Source of the DNA: CBDCVO01 sp965223085
GTDB lineage: Bacteria; Pseudomonadota; Gammaproteobacteria; Ga0077536
DNA: 64,000 bases
Assembly: GCA_965223085.1 (NCBI GenBank)
Contig: OZ244981.1
Location: forward strand, 1,674,001 to 1,738,000
Direction: 5' to 3'
The translations under genes were made by a program, and so were the position numbers. A model generated the notes under the pieces. The model made no database searches and was not told the origin of the DNA. It worked only from the letters and a program-made list of their open reading frames with translations. Of this stretch, positions 1-8,860 are shown in pieces. Numbering within the stretch: position 1 is the stretch's first letter; the number at the start of each line of letters is the position of its first letter.

Positions 1-2
1 TG

Positions 3-818
3 GAGTTGGAACCCTTGTCGGTATCAGAATTAGGTACTGATTTTTTTGAAACGAAACGCAGCAAGGGATTAGCGCACATCTTAACGCGAGGGACGTATCC
101 GCAACTCTGGGATCGACCATCGATGCCACGTGCGGATTTCTTCCGCAGTTACATCGCGACCTACATCGAACGCGACGTTCGACAAATTTTGAATATTGTA
201 TCGTTACGCGATTTCAACCGGTTTATGCGCGCTTGTGCTGTGCGTACCGGACAACTCATCAATAAATCCGAGATCGCGAAAGAAGTTGGGATTTCCGCTA
301 AAACTGCCAATGAATGGCTTGGGATCCTGCATGCGAGTAATCAAATTCAACTGCTTGAGCCGTATTTCGACAACATCGGAAAACGCTTGATCAAGTCGCC
401 TAAGCTGTACTTTACAGACTGCGGGCTGGCGTCTTTCCTGATCGGGCTAAACCAAGACAATTTTCTCGACTCAGCGCACTTAGGCCATTTATGGGAGACA
501 TTTGTTTTCGCTGAATTACGCAAGTACCTTACTTTATCCAAACCCGAGGCCACCTTGTGGTTTTACCGAGATCAACAATACGAGGTGGATTTTCTGATCT
601 CATACGGTGCGAAAGTGTATCTATTCGATGCGAAATGGCGGGAACTACCGGACGAAAAAGCGTTTAAGGTGCTCGATACTGTACAGGGCTACTTTCCCCA
701 CGTTGGCGACACTACGTTTCTACTGACGCCCACTGAGCATTCTTTTCCCGCGGCCAAAAACCGACAGGTTCATAGTGGCTTTCAACTAGAGACGCTTGTT
801 GGTCTATTTGCCAATTAA
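3..818 (+). CDS. DUF4143-family AAA+ ATPase, C-terminal part (cut by window edge)
   Basis: The reading frame is open to the left edge, so the N-terminal ATPase domain with its Walker motifs lies outside the window. About 271 residues are visible. They match the C-terminal half of the ATPase family that carries DUF4143: a helical stretch with YIERDVRQI, a winged-helix-like segment (SEIAKEVGISAKTANEWL), then TDCGLASFLIGL and a PD-(D/E)XK-like end containing FYRDQQYEVDFLI and FDAKW. The EVDFLI and AKW signatures resemble a restriction-like nuclease core. These proteins are accessory genes of poorly known role, often thought to be toxin-like or defence-linked. It lies just outside the left att copy, so it belongs to the chromosome or to another island at the same tRNA. 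Family assignment is firm; function is unknown. Confidence 0.8.
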   Translation, partial: ELEPLSVSELGTDFFETKRSKGLAHILTRGTYPQLWDRPSMPRADFFRSYIATYIERDVRQILNIVSLRDFNRFMRACAVRTGQLINKSEIAKEVGISAKTANEWLGILHASNQIQLLEPYFDNIGKRLIKSPKLYFTDCGLASFLIGLNQDNFLDSAHLGHLWETFVFAELRKYLTLSKPEATLWFYRDQQYEVDFLISYGAKVYLFDAKWRELPDEKAFKVLDTVQGYFPHVGDTTFLLTPTEHSFPAAKNRQVHSGFQLETLVGLFAN

Positions 819-905
819 TTCGATGGGTGGAGCGCATACAATCCCCGTAAAGCTAACCGGACATCTCGGTGCGATCTTGCGCTACCAATGGGATATGTTG
901 CGAAT

Positions 906-950
906 TGGTGGCTATGGGTGGACTCGAACCACCGACCTCAGCATTATGAG
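906..950. repeat. attachment-site copy (tRNA-Met 3' half), left island end
   Basis: These 45 bp repeat 12461-12505 with one mismatch (C925 against T12480). The repeat runs from the anticodon loop to the encoded CCA of tRNA-Met on the minus strand. Only the 3' half is present here, because the sequence diverges at 951. The mismatch falls in the T-loop and keeps a purine, so the tRNA would still be restored by excision. This is the expected product of tyrosine-integrase insertion into a tRNA 3' end. Confidence 0.9.
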
Positions 951-1268
951 GACGGCCGATAACTTTTAACTTGTTGTTTTAATAGCATTCTCTTGGGCGC
1001 CCGTTGCGACTAAATGCCCAACGATGCCCAACGATGTTCAACTGAGTCCCGCAAAACTCCCGCAAGAGGTCCTGAGCCGAGATTCAAATTCCCTTCTTGG
1101 CTCGCAACTGTCGATACCGCTAGACGTAATAATCCATCGATTACGGATCGTCGATTGGGCGTGTAATTCATTATTAATATTCCGCGCATCTAAGCGGCGT
1201 TTTCCCGCGACGACGACAAAAAGGCCGGGTTAGGATAATCTGCAAGATGATTTCGCAAGGATGCGAAT
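951..1268. other. non-coding left arm of the island
   Basis: No convincing gene is seen between the left att copy and the IS91 pseudogene. The stretch holds short direct repeats listed separately (1015-1044 and 1049-1065). A 69-codon open frame here has no family resemblance and is taken as chance. Confidence 0.6.
1015..1065. repeat. tandem 10-bp repeats and CCGCAA pair, possible integrase arm sites
   Basis: Two exact copies of TGCCCAACGA at 1015-1034 are followed by a diverged third copy at 1035-1044. Next comes CCGCAAAACTCCCGCAA at 1049-1065, in which CCGCAA occurs twice 11 bp apart. The same 17 bp are found in the same orientation at 12376-12392, inside the last codons of the integrase gene at the other island end. 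A spacing of 10-11 bp matches one DNA turn, as in arm-type integrase binding sites. The role is inferred. Confidence 0.45.
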
Positions 1269-2788
1269 ATGTTGCCGTTGCCTGTTGGCAGGGAAGCCAG
1301 TGCGGCTGTTGCTGCGCCGCACTATGAACGCCATCGTCCGGAACGCACCCTCCTATATCAGCTTGTCGAAGACTACTATCCCGCGCTCAGGGCGCACTTG
1401 GCGGCTGAGGGAACGGCATTGCCGGGCTATGTCGAGCGCGAGTTCGACGAGTACCTCAAATGCGGCCGACTCGAACATGGTTTTCTACGCGTGCGGTGCA
1501 AAACTTGTCATGCCGAGAAGCTTTTGGCGTTTAGCTGCAAGCGGCGGGGCTTCTGTCCCAGCTGCGGTGCCCGGCGCATGGCCGAGAGTGCGGCGCTGCT
1601 GGTGGACGAGGTCTTTCCCGCACAGCCGGTGCGCCAATGGGTGCTGAGCGTTCCGTTCCCCTTGCGTTTCCTGTTCGCGAGCCGCCCTGCGGTCATGGGC
1701 GGGGTGCTCGGCATCGTTTACCGCTGCATTGCCACGCACTTGATCAAGAAGGTGGGATTTTCCTGCACCGCGGCCCGCACCGGCGCAGTCACGTTGATTC
1801 AGCGATTCGGAAGTGCGTTGAACCTCAATCTTCACTTTCACATGCTCTTTCTGGATGGTGTCTATGTTGATGGCACGAATGGACCGAGCACCCGATTTTG
1901 CTGGGTGAAGGCCCCCACGAGTGCTGAGCTGACCCAACTGACGCACACCATCGCTCAGCGCGTCGGACGTTTCCTGGAACGTCAGGGATTGTTGGAACGT
2001 GATGCCGAGAACAGCTATCTGGTCGGGGATGCCATGGAAGCGGGGCTGTTGGATCAACTCTCGGGCTACTCGATCACGTATCGAATCGCCGTGGGCCCGC
2101 AGGCGGGGCGCAAGGTGTTCATGCTGCAGACGCTGCCTGATCGCAATGAGCCGTTCGATGATCAGGTGGGCAAGGTGGCAGGATTCTCGCTGCACGCTGG
2201 CGTCGCGGCCAGAGCCGAGGACCGCAGGAAATTGGACCGTTTGTGCCGCTACATCGCAAGACCAGCGGTGTCGGAAAGGCGGCTGTCGCTGTTGCGCAAT
2301 GGCCATGTGCGCTACGAGCTCAAGACACCGTACCGCGATGGTACCACGCATGTCATCTTCGAGCCGCTGGACTTCATCGCCCGGCTTGTCGCGCTAGTGC
2401 CGAAGCCGCGGGTGAACCTGACTCGATAGGATGCGCGCCATCCCTGGCCCGCCCCCTACGGACGCACTACGTGCGTCCAAATTCACCTGGAGTGAATTTG
2501 TCATGGTGTGTTCGCCCCCAACAGCGCGCATCGTGCGCGGGTGACGCCTTCCAAGCGCGGCAAGGGCAACAAGGCCCGCACGGCGGATGCGCCAGACACC
2601 ACGCCCGCCGAACGCCGGGCCGCCATGAGCCTTAAGCTCAACGCCTGAAGCGCGTATTCAATATCGACATCGCTATCTGCAACAGCTGCGGCGGTCCCGT
2701 CAAGATCATCGCCTGCATCGAAGATCCGCTGGTCATCAAGAAGATCCTCACCCACCTCGATAGCAAGCTCGCTTCTGACACCGCCTAG
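1269..2788 (+). pseudogene. IS91-family transposase, interrupted
   Basis: The first 386 residues encode an HUH-type transposase of the IS91 family. There is an N-terminal zinc-binding region with paired Cys (CKTCH, CPSCGARRM), the HUH motif in LHFHM near the middle, and a tyrosine region (LCRYIARPAVSERRL). The frame stops at 2427, directly after PRVNLTR, because of a 72-bp insertion (2429-2500). Removing it restores TAT CAT in frame and the family continuation HGVFAPNS. A second lesion near 2631-2635 shifts the frame, after which AQRLKRVFNIDI and the Cys-bearing tail continue to 2788. The gene therefore has two lesions and is almost certainly dead. No IS ends were defined. Confidence 0.85.
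2429..2500. repeat. 72-bp palindromic insertion inside the IS91 transposase
   Basis: The insert is defined by restoring the transposase frame: deleting exactly 2429-2500 joins TA to TCAT and recovers Tyr-His-Gly-Val. It contains two adjacent hairpins, GGACGCAC-TAC-GTGCGTCC and AAATTCAC-CTGGA-GTGAATTT, with 8-bp perfect stems. This resembles REP- or MITE-like small palindromic elements. No second copy was noticed in the window. Confidence 0.7.
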
Positions 2789-2814
2789 CGATCACCCCCG
2801 TGTCGAGCGCCACC

Positions 2815-3213
2815 TCAGGCCCGCTTGTTCGTCTGATAGACGCGCAACCACGCGAGTAAGTCCAGCGGCTGCGACACCGACGCGGCGGCAGGGCCGCTGT
2901 CGTGTCGAGCGTGGAAATCATCGAAAAATCGCGCTGAAGTCCCGCATTTCTGCTGGCCTCGGGGCGAAATTTCGGCCAATACCGCGTCACAGCGCCGATT
3001 GACGACGATTTGATCACCCCACGATACTCGATGGGATCGCGGAAATGGGCGTTTATCCGTCTTATACTCGTCCGAAATACCCAGCTCTCGGGCTATCTCC
3101 GTCGCGGGCCGTTCCCATACAAGAGCGAACAGCTCCTCGCGTGTAAGCGGAGCATCGTTACCGGCCGTACTCTCGATCTTGTCACAGCCCATATCGCGTT
3201 GCCCTCCTGACAC
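2815..3213 (-). pseudogene. remnant of a hypothetical protein with an HTH-like N-terminus
   Basis: A 132-codon frame begins with a recognisable segment, PLTREELFALVWERPATEI followed by ARELGISD, typical of hypothetical proteins with an N-terminal helix-turn-helix-like motif. The expected continuation is absent. The sequence after about residue 55 is unrelated in style and ends with a segment (FFDDFHARHDSG) that looks like the tail of a similar protein. The best reading is a gene that lost its middle part. The 3214-3430 stretch beyond its start holds nothing recognisable. Confidence 0.4.
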
Positions 3214-3430
3214 TAAGTGTTACGAAGATTTTCTCACGTAATTGTCGACTTTATGCCGGGGGAAAACTGCGAATAGTTTGCAGGCCGCGACAAACAGCTC
3301 CGTCATGCGGCCCCTGGAAAAGCCCTTACCTGTCCGACGGCAAAGAGTTAATGACTATCGGAATGTTCGGTTTGTAGAAGAGAATGTAATCTGACCTATC
3401 GGGACGCTTCATTCCCGGAATTTTTGTTGG

Positions 3431-4564
3431 TTATGCAGTAAACAAATCGACGTAGCGCGAGTAGCGAAAAACACGGTTCCGCGCATTCCCGGTCGCCTCA
3501 TCCAGGATGCCGTTTGCCACCATCCGCTCGGTGAGCCGGCTTGCAGCAGAATAAGTGACGCCAAGCAAACCGGCGATGGCGTTGACATTCATAAACGGAA
3601 ACCGGAACAAGGCTTCGTGCACTCGTAACGCGTTGCCCGCTGCGCGGCCGAGTTCGGAAACGATCTCTTCACGGTCGGACTCGCGCAGTGCGCCGATGTC
3701 TCGCGCGGTTGTTGTCGCCTCTTGCGAGACTTCAGCGATACCACTCAGGAAGAACTTGAGCCAGTCTTCCCAATCGCCGTTATCCCTGATGGACTGCAAT
3801 TTTTCATAGTATGCCGAACGGTTGGCTTTCAAGTAATGAGACAGATAGAGCACTGGCGATTGCAGGATCTCACGTTCGCATAACAAGAAGCTGATCAGCA
3901 GCCGTCCGACCCGGCCGTTTCCGTCGAGAAAGGGATGGATGGTTTCAAACTGAGCATGAATCAGTCCAATCTTGATGAGGGCGGGCGTTTTATCGGCTGC
4001 GTGAACGTAACGTTCCAGATCGGAAAGCGCATCGGCGACGGCGTGCGGCGGCGGTGGGATAAATGTCGCTGAATTGATTGTGCTGCCGGCGGGGCCAATC
4101 CAATTCTGTGATGTTCTGAGTTCGCCTGGTTGTAGATGTGCGCCACGCACGCCATGCATCAATTTCTCGTGAATCTCGCGGATCAGACGAACTGACACCG
4201 GCAACTCCGTCAGTCGCTGCAAACCGTAATTCATTGCGGCGACGTAGTTGAGTACTTCCGGGACGTCGACGGGTTGTTCGGGATCGAAAATCTGAGCCTC
4301 AGCGCGCAGTAGGTCATTCAGTGAGCTCTGTGTTCCTTCAATCTGGCTGGATAGCACGGCCTCCTTTCGGACATACATCAAGACGAAAAGGTCGGCGCCG
4401 GGGAGGGTTTGAATGGAACCGTCCAGGCGACCCAACGCTCGGTCGGCGCGCGATAGCAGGGTTTGCAGTTCGTCGTCGAGGACAATTTCAGGCACCGGCG
4501 GTAGCAGTGCGGGGACGAAGGCGCGATAACCAGTCGGCTGGTTTTCGTAGGTTCCTGCCCGCAT
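3431..4564 (-). CDS. Fic-family AMP-transferase with N-terminal inhibitory helix
   Basis: This 377-residue protein has the Fic_N plus Fic plus winged-helix architecture, about the size of the Shewanella SoFic type. The active-site motif HPFLDGNGRVGR begins at His210. The self-inhibitory motif S-x-x-x-E-G is intact (SSQIEG, Ser72 to Gly77), so it is a class II Fic protein inhibited by its own N-terminal helix. The C-terminal 70 or so residues look like a winged helix (NVNAIAGLLGVTYSAASRLTERM), suggesting DNA binding. Such enzymes transfer AMP from ATP to protein hydroxyls; the target cannot be read from sequence. It stands alone, and its upstream region carries two matched inverted repeats, so autoregulation is plausible. 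It is one of the few intact cargo genes in the island. Confidence 0.93.
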   Translation of the reverse strand: MRAGTYENQPTGYRAFVPALLPPVPEIVLDDELQTLLSRADRALGRLDGSIQTLPGADLFVLMYVRKEAVLSSQIEGTQSSLNDLLRAEAQIFDPEQPVDVPEVLNYVAAMNYGLQRLTELPVSVRLIREIHEKLMHGVRGAHLQPGELRTSQNWIGPAGSTINSATFIPPPPHAVADALSDLERYVHAADKTPALIKIGLIHAQFETIHPFLDGNGRVGRLLISFLLCEREILQSPVLYLSHYLKANRSAYYEKLQSIRDNGDWEDWLKFFLSGIAEVSQEATTTARDIGALRESDREEIVSELGRAAGNALRVHEALFRFPFMNVNAIAGLLGVTYSAASRLTERMVANGILDEATGNARNRVFRYSRYVDLFTA

Positions 4565-4582
4565 CGTTCGTTTGCCGCTTTT

Positions 4583-4647
4583 TATATTCGCCTGTGACGC
4601 AAATATAGCATAAATTTTGCTTTATATTGGCTTCAGAAGCGAATATA
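4583..4647. promoter_or_regulatory. tandem operator-like inverted repeats upstream of fic
   Basis: Two copies of the same imperfect palindrome precede the Fic start. The first is TATATTCGC (4583-4591), 7 nt, GCAAATATA (4599-4607). The second is TATATTGGC (4623-4631), 7 nt, GCGAATATA (4639-4647). Half-site length, spacer length and sequence agree, and the centres are 40 bp apart, close to four helical turns. This is the geometry of two dimer sites on one DNA face. The first ends 18 bp before the start codon, so binding would overlap the promoter. The winged helix of the Fic protein is the natural candidate ligand; that is inference. Confidence 0.65.
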
Positions 4648-4815
4648 GAAGGATATCAATCCTGTGTTTGCGTATGAAAGCAATTAGATACCGATTCTGG
4701 CTCGCACAGCGTTCGCGCAGAACTCCGCCGCACCATCGTTCCTGACATCCATCCGCGGAGAAACCATCCGCTTCGGCTGGCCATGTCACCGCATCAAAAA
4801 CCCTTCGTCACCGGC

Positions 4816-5468
4816 CTACCGCGCTATGTAAAGCATCGTTTTTCCGGTGGCATTCGCTTCGCAATCCGAGTTCGGAGTGGGGTTCGCGCCGTACAGCCTC
4901 GCGAACTTCACAAAGTCATCGAACTATTCGTGCGTTTGGCTGAACGAATGAACGAGCATTACGGCGGTCGTTGCGTGTAAGAGGCGCGCCTCGACGATTG
5001 CCGAGGCCGTCCGGTGGAGAAGTTGATAACGAATGTCCGCGACTGCAGCCAGATCGACGCCCAACATGCCGCATAAGTAGGACAAGCGGGTTTCCCGACC
5101 CTTGGTCGGATTCGCAATCCATTCGGATACCATCGCGCCAAACGTTCGGATACCTTTCCTTCAACCGCAATACTCACTAGACCGGATGCTCCACGGACGA
5201 GAACAAAACTATCGTTCTGCGATGCCCGCATGCCACCTGGTGGAGGAACCTCGTACTTCGGAAAGCCGATAAATAATTCGAGGTCGGATAATTCTGGATA
5301 TCCGGATTCGTCAAAGATTCGTGCGACTTCCGGCGGGAATCCGTTGGCTTCCGTTCAGGAGTAAGCGAGGGATTTCGCCGAATACCCCGTACGCCAGTGC
5401 TTCTCAGGTTCGGCCAGCAGTGGCCGCCAGTCATTAGCGCCGTCGGCCAGTACATAGAATTTTGGCAT
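4816..5468 (-). pseudogene. DUF6946-family gene, inactivated
   Basis: A strong ribosome binding site (AGGAGGT, 5474-5480) sits 5 nt before an ATG at 5468, and the product begins MPKFYVLADGANDWRPLLAE, as in DUF6946 proteins. The frame then meets TGA at 5355-5357 where the family has Trp. A one-base loss in an A-run at 5140-5142 shifts the frame after VEGKVSER. The next frame gives MVSEWIANPTKGRETRLSYL and HRTASAIVEARLLHATTAVM and stops at TAG 4924-4926, again probably a former Trp codon. A tail follows to the final stop at 4816. The three lesions are separate, so this is a real pseudogene. Function of the family is unknown. Confidence 0.8.
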
Positions 5469-5480
5469 GAGTTACCTCCT

Positions 5481-6852
5481 CTCAGGTTCGATATGCGCAC
5501 GCTTGGCATGTAGCCCATCCGATTAACGGCTAATTTGAGCTCGCCGCATTCCCTTCGTAGATCGATTCCATTACACGCCGCATTGCAGCTACGGCAATCG
5601 CGGAGTAGACACTAAATGTTTAGCCGCGCGCTAATCTGTTCGTCAACAGAATGTTCCCGAAAGCGTTCTCTGACACTTCGCTATTTAAAAGGCATTCAGG
5701 TCATCAATAATCTGGGAATAATCGACAAACGTAACAACCGGTCGAACGGATTTCTGAATTCCCGACAGACGGTTCTTCCCTGGATTGCGGTCTGCCTGCT
5801 CGTTCTCAAACCAAGCAAAACCGCCAAACTCACATAGCAATCTGCTAACAATACAAAACTAGAAATCAATTACGTGACGGCGTATAACCGTACGCACTTA
5901 ATCAGGTTTGTCTGGTACGTGTAACCGATCGCTGCGTCGGGAGAACCAGGTAAGGCTGCAGCAACAACGCGGGATGTGTTGCTAGCGGAACTCTTTGTGA
6001 GGCCACCGCACACTCGGAGTAAGTATGTCTGGCGACATTCGGGTTTTTGACGCTACGGTACGACTCGGATTTTTCCGACCGTGCCATCTTCAAGTCGGAG
6101 CCCATTGCGGCGCCCAAGCCGCGATTGCGTGCGCGTGATCGTGAGATTCATGCCGAGCGTTCGTGTCTTTTCTACCGTTCCGCTTGGCCCGCCTCGTGCA
6201 GTGGCACGGCGGTACTCCCCCTGCATCGGGTGGCAGCGCTTAACGGCGTATTGCGATCGATCGATTCGTTTACGTAGCGAAGGCCGCGTGAATGTTTCGG
6301 ATCCGATCGCAGCTTGAACGAGAGGCCCTGGATCTGCGTCGTCACTGGTAAGCGGAACGCTGACAGTGACGACGCACTGCAACCGGCATCGCGTTTGAGT
6401 TTGCCCATCGCTTGCAGAAGTGACGACCCCGCGTGACGGCGCAAATCGACGTCTACGCATCTTCTACTTCGCGTGCAACGCGCTCTTGGTTTGGTCCACC
6501 CGACGGACTTCCTTAAGGCAAGGAATACAGAACCTCGATGTGTGCAGTTTCTACCGAGACCACCATCGATGCCAAAGGCCAGTGCGGCGGCGGCAATCAC
6601 AAGGAAACGTCCGCACAAACCGGGAACGGTGTCCCGGGCTCAATTAACCCGCTTCGCTACGGCGAAGCGGCTGAGCATTACCACTTACCGATTAGACGAC
6701 ACCGAGATTTTGGCATCGATGTTTGGAGATCGAAACGAACGGATGAACTGCGTACAGAGAAACGTTCGCGCAATCCGACGCCGGCGTTCGCAGCCATCGT
6801 GCTGTGGGCCTCGCAACCGACGGTACAAGCGCGGACGGATGAGGAAAGGAAC
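5481..6852. other. 1.4-kb stretch without a recognisable gene
   Basis: Several open frames of 60-150 codons overlap here on both strands, but none has family resemblance, a good ribosome binding site or consistent composition. The only clear structure is the perfect hairpin at 6649-6670. This is probably decayed island DNA. Confidence 0.5.
6649..6670. repeat. perfect 9-bp hairpin
   Basis: CCGCTTCGC, loop TACG, GCGAAGCGG. There is no T-run on either side, so it is not a typical terminator. It lies about 180 bp before an integrase gene and could be a REP-like unit, a recombination site or a regulatory element. Confidence 0.4.
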
Positions 6853-7722
6853 ATGAAGAATCTGATTTACAGCTTGCACCAAATCTGCCGGCACAATCGC
6901 GACGGCTCGTATAAAACCCAAGCTGATCGGCAACGTATATTGCTGTTGATTGGCAAGCAATTGCTCGAGATGGGGTATCGGTTGAATCATGCGGGCGGCT
7001 TGGGCACGCGCCATATAGAGGCCCTCGTGAAGCGCTGGACCGAGGAGGGGCTGAATCCCGGCAGTATCAAGAACCGCATGAGCACGCTGCGCTGGCTTGC
7101 CGGCAAAATCAACAAGCAGAACATCGTCGCCCGCACGAACGATGCTTATGGGATCCCGGTTCGTCGATTCGTGACGAACGAAGACAAGGGACGGGATTTA
7201 ACGACAGGCGATCTCACTGCCGTCGAAGACCCGTACACACAGATGTCGCTGAAGCTACAGGCTGCATTCGGCTTGCGGCGCGAGGAGAGTATCAAGTTTC
7301 GGCCAGCATACGCAGACCGGGGTGATCGACTCTACTTAAAGGCGTCTTGGACAAAGGGTGGGCGGTCGCGCGAGATCCCGATCCGTACCACGGAGCAGCG
7401 AGCTCTGCTCGAAGAGGCGAAAGCCCTTGCTGCGCAAACACCGCGTGGGTCGCTGATCATGCGCGAAACGTATGTCGCCCAGCTTCAGGTATTCAAGTAT
7501 CACTGCGCCAAAGCCGGTATTCACCATGTGCATGGCCACCGGCACCGGTACGCGCAGCAGCGCTATCAGGAGCTAACGGGTCGCTTGTGTCCGTCGCTTG
7601 GCGGGCCCAGTTCTTGCCACCTCGAAGGTGATCTCAAGGCCCGTGACCGTGAGGCCCGCTTCATTATCAGTGCCGAACTCGGGCACGCTAGGGTCAGCGT
7701 GACCTCGATCTATTGTGGGTAG
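6853..7722 (+). CDS. tyrosine integrase (Integrase_1-like)
   Basis: This 289-residue site-specific recombinase starts at ATG 6853, preceded by AGGAAAGGA; upstream codons in the same frame lack family resemblance. It has an N-terminal SAM-like core-binding domain (residues about 1-100) and a catalytic domain with Arg in AFGLRREES, the His-x-x-Arg box in HVHGHRHRY, His in GHARVS and the terminal Tyr in SIYCG, directly before the stop. The catalytic set appears complete. It resembles integrases of large integrative elements rather than the tRNA-proximal integrase of this island. With no att site or partner genes nearby it looks like an orphan from another element. It ends 7 bp before the RIT left palindrome. 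Confidence 0.85.
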   Translation: MKNLIYSLHQICRHNRDGSYKTQADRQRILLLIGKQLLEMGYRLNHAGGLGTRHIEALVKRWTEEGLNPGSIKNRMSTLRWLAGKINKQNIVARTNDAYGIPVRRFVTNEDKGRDLTTGDLTAVEDPYTQMSLKLQAAFGLRREESIKFRPAYADRGDRLYLKASWTKGGRSREIPIRTTEQRALLEEAKALAAQTPRGSLIMRETYVAQLQVFKYHCAKAGIHHVHGHRHRYAQQRYQELTGRLCPSLGGPSSCHLEGDLKARDREARFIISAELGHARVSVTSIYCG

Positions 7723-7729
7723 CTCAGAC

Positions 7730-7793
7730 TTATGTGGAGTTGCCACGAATTCTGTCGGTTATGGCGCAAATGTTCGGAAACAACGCCACATAA
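7730..7793. repeat. left terminal palindrome of the RIT element
   Basis: TTATGTGGAGTTG (7730-7742) and CAACGCCACATAA (7781-7793) are inverted copies matching at 12 of 13 positions, separated by 38 bp. A further TTATGGCG lies between them at 7759. The same TTATGTnnnGTTG pattern occurs at the other end of the trio (10987-10999). Confidence 0.6.
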
Positions 7794-7846
7794 CATTCCT
7801 GTGGCTGGTGGTGGCCCGCGGTTTGATCTGTCCATTTCGGTGTCCT

Positions 7847-8860
7847 CTATAGATGCTGCAACCACTCCAACAATGTTCTATTTTCTTTCCATGAAGGAAT
7901 GTCGGGGACAGGCGTCGGACTGACTTTCTCAATCGCAGCGCGTTTCATCTCAAGGTTTGCTCTGGCGTACAACTCCGTCGTCTTGATATCCGCATGACCT
8001 AAGAAGTCGCGAACGATATCCAACGATACACCACCCTCGACCAGGTGCATCGCTTTGGTATGCCTCAACGTATGCGGAGTGACTTTCTGTTTGAAGGCAG
8101 TGTGACTCGCTTGCGCGGCCTTCACGTGCTTTTGCAGAATGTAATTAACGCCAGCACGGGTTAATGGATTTCCCTGCTTGTTGGTGAACAGTGGATGATC
8201 ATACTGCTCAGGCGTTGCCAAGGCATTTTCGTCAATATACTGCCGCAATAGACAAACTGTATTCTCCATCAATGGCACCACGCGTACTTTTCGCCCTTTA
8301 CCCAGAATTCTGGCCTGGGCGGGGGTTTCCAGGCGAATATCTCCTGCCGTCAGATTAATGATTTCCTGGACACGCGCGCCCGTATCATAGAGAAGGCTGA
8401 GGAGTACAGCATCTCGTTGTCCGTCACGTCGCTTGGTGTCAGGCTGATCCAGCAGTGCCGCGAGATAATCTCTGGACAAGTAGCCCACCTCTTTGCGGAC
8501 ATAGCGGCGGAATCGAATGGCGAGTACACGTTGGGATTGCGATAGCCGTTCAGGATCCTCGACCTGTAGATAGCGGAAGAACGCATGCACTACCGCCAAC
8601 CGCTGATTGATCGTACGGATTGAACAACGGCGTTCGCTTTGAAGATAATCCAGGAAGTCGCCAATCAACTCCGCATCAATATGTCGAAGTTCCAACCGCT
8701 CAATAACGAGCCCTTTCTCATCTCGACAAAATCGCAACAGCAAGACGAATACATCGCGGTAGGCCTTAATCGTGTTGGGACTTAGATCTCGCTGTCCGCC
8801 GAGATAGTAGCTCAGGAAACGGCTAACATGTATAGACAGTGTTGTAGGCTTCATAATCAT
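7847..8860 (-). CDS. ritC: RIT tyrosine recombinase RitC-like
   Basis: A 337-residue recombinase, the last of the trio. The SAM-like core-binding domain spans about residues 8-100 and the catalytic domain about 125-310. The catalytic residues are present: Arg163 (TGARVQE), Lys188 (ILGKGRK), His263 and Arg266 (HTLRH), His289 (GHADIK) and nucleophile Tyr298 (TELYARA). The start overlaps the ritB stop by 4 bp, so translation is probably coupled. It is complete and could still act on suitable DNA. It is the most XerD-like of the three. Confidence 0.88.
   Translation of the reverse strand: MIMKPTTLSIHVSRFLSYYLGGQRDLSPNTIKAYRDVFVLLLRFCRDEKGLVIERLELRHIDAELIGDFLDYLQSERRCSIRTINQRLAVVHAFFRYLQVEDPERLSQSQRVLAIRFRRYVRKEVGYLSRDYLAALLDQPDTKRRDGQRDAVLLSLLYDTGARVQEIINLTAGDIRLETPAQARILGKGRKVRVVPLMENTVCLLRQYIDENALATPEQYDHPLFTNKQGNPLTRAGVNYILQKHVKAAQASHTAFKQKVTPHTLRHTKAMHLVEGGVSLDIVRDFLGHADIKTTELYARANLEMKRAAIEKVSPTPVPDIPSWKENRTLLEWLQHL

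Noticed and set aside
906..950. Second tRNA gene.
   Set aside because: Only the 3' half is present; the 5' half is unrelated, so it is an att copy rather than a functional tRNA.
1024..1233. 69-codon open frame after the left att site.
   Set aside because: No family resemblance or ribosome binding site; it overlaps the short direct repeats.
1485..2351. 288-codon frame on the minus strand opposite the IS91 transposase.
   Set aside because: It is the antisense shadow of a high-GC coding region with clear transposase motifs on the plus strand.
6053..6618. Overlapping long minus-strand frames in the island desert.
   Set aside because: No recognisable domains, low-complexity Arg-rich composition, no ribosome binding site.
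6649..6670. Hairpin considered as a rho-independent terminator.
   Set aside because: No T-run follows on either strand and no gene ends just before it.
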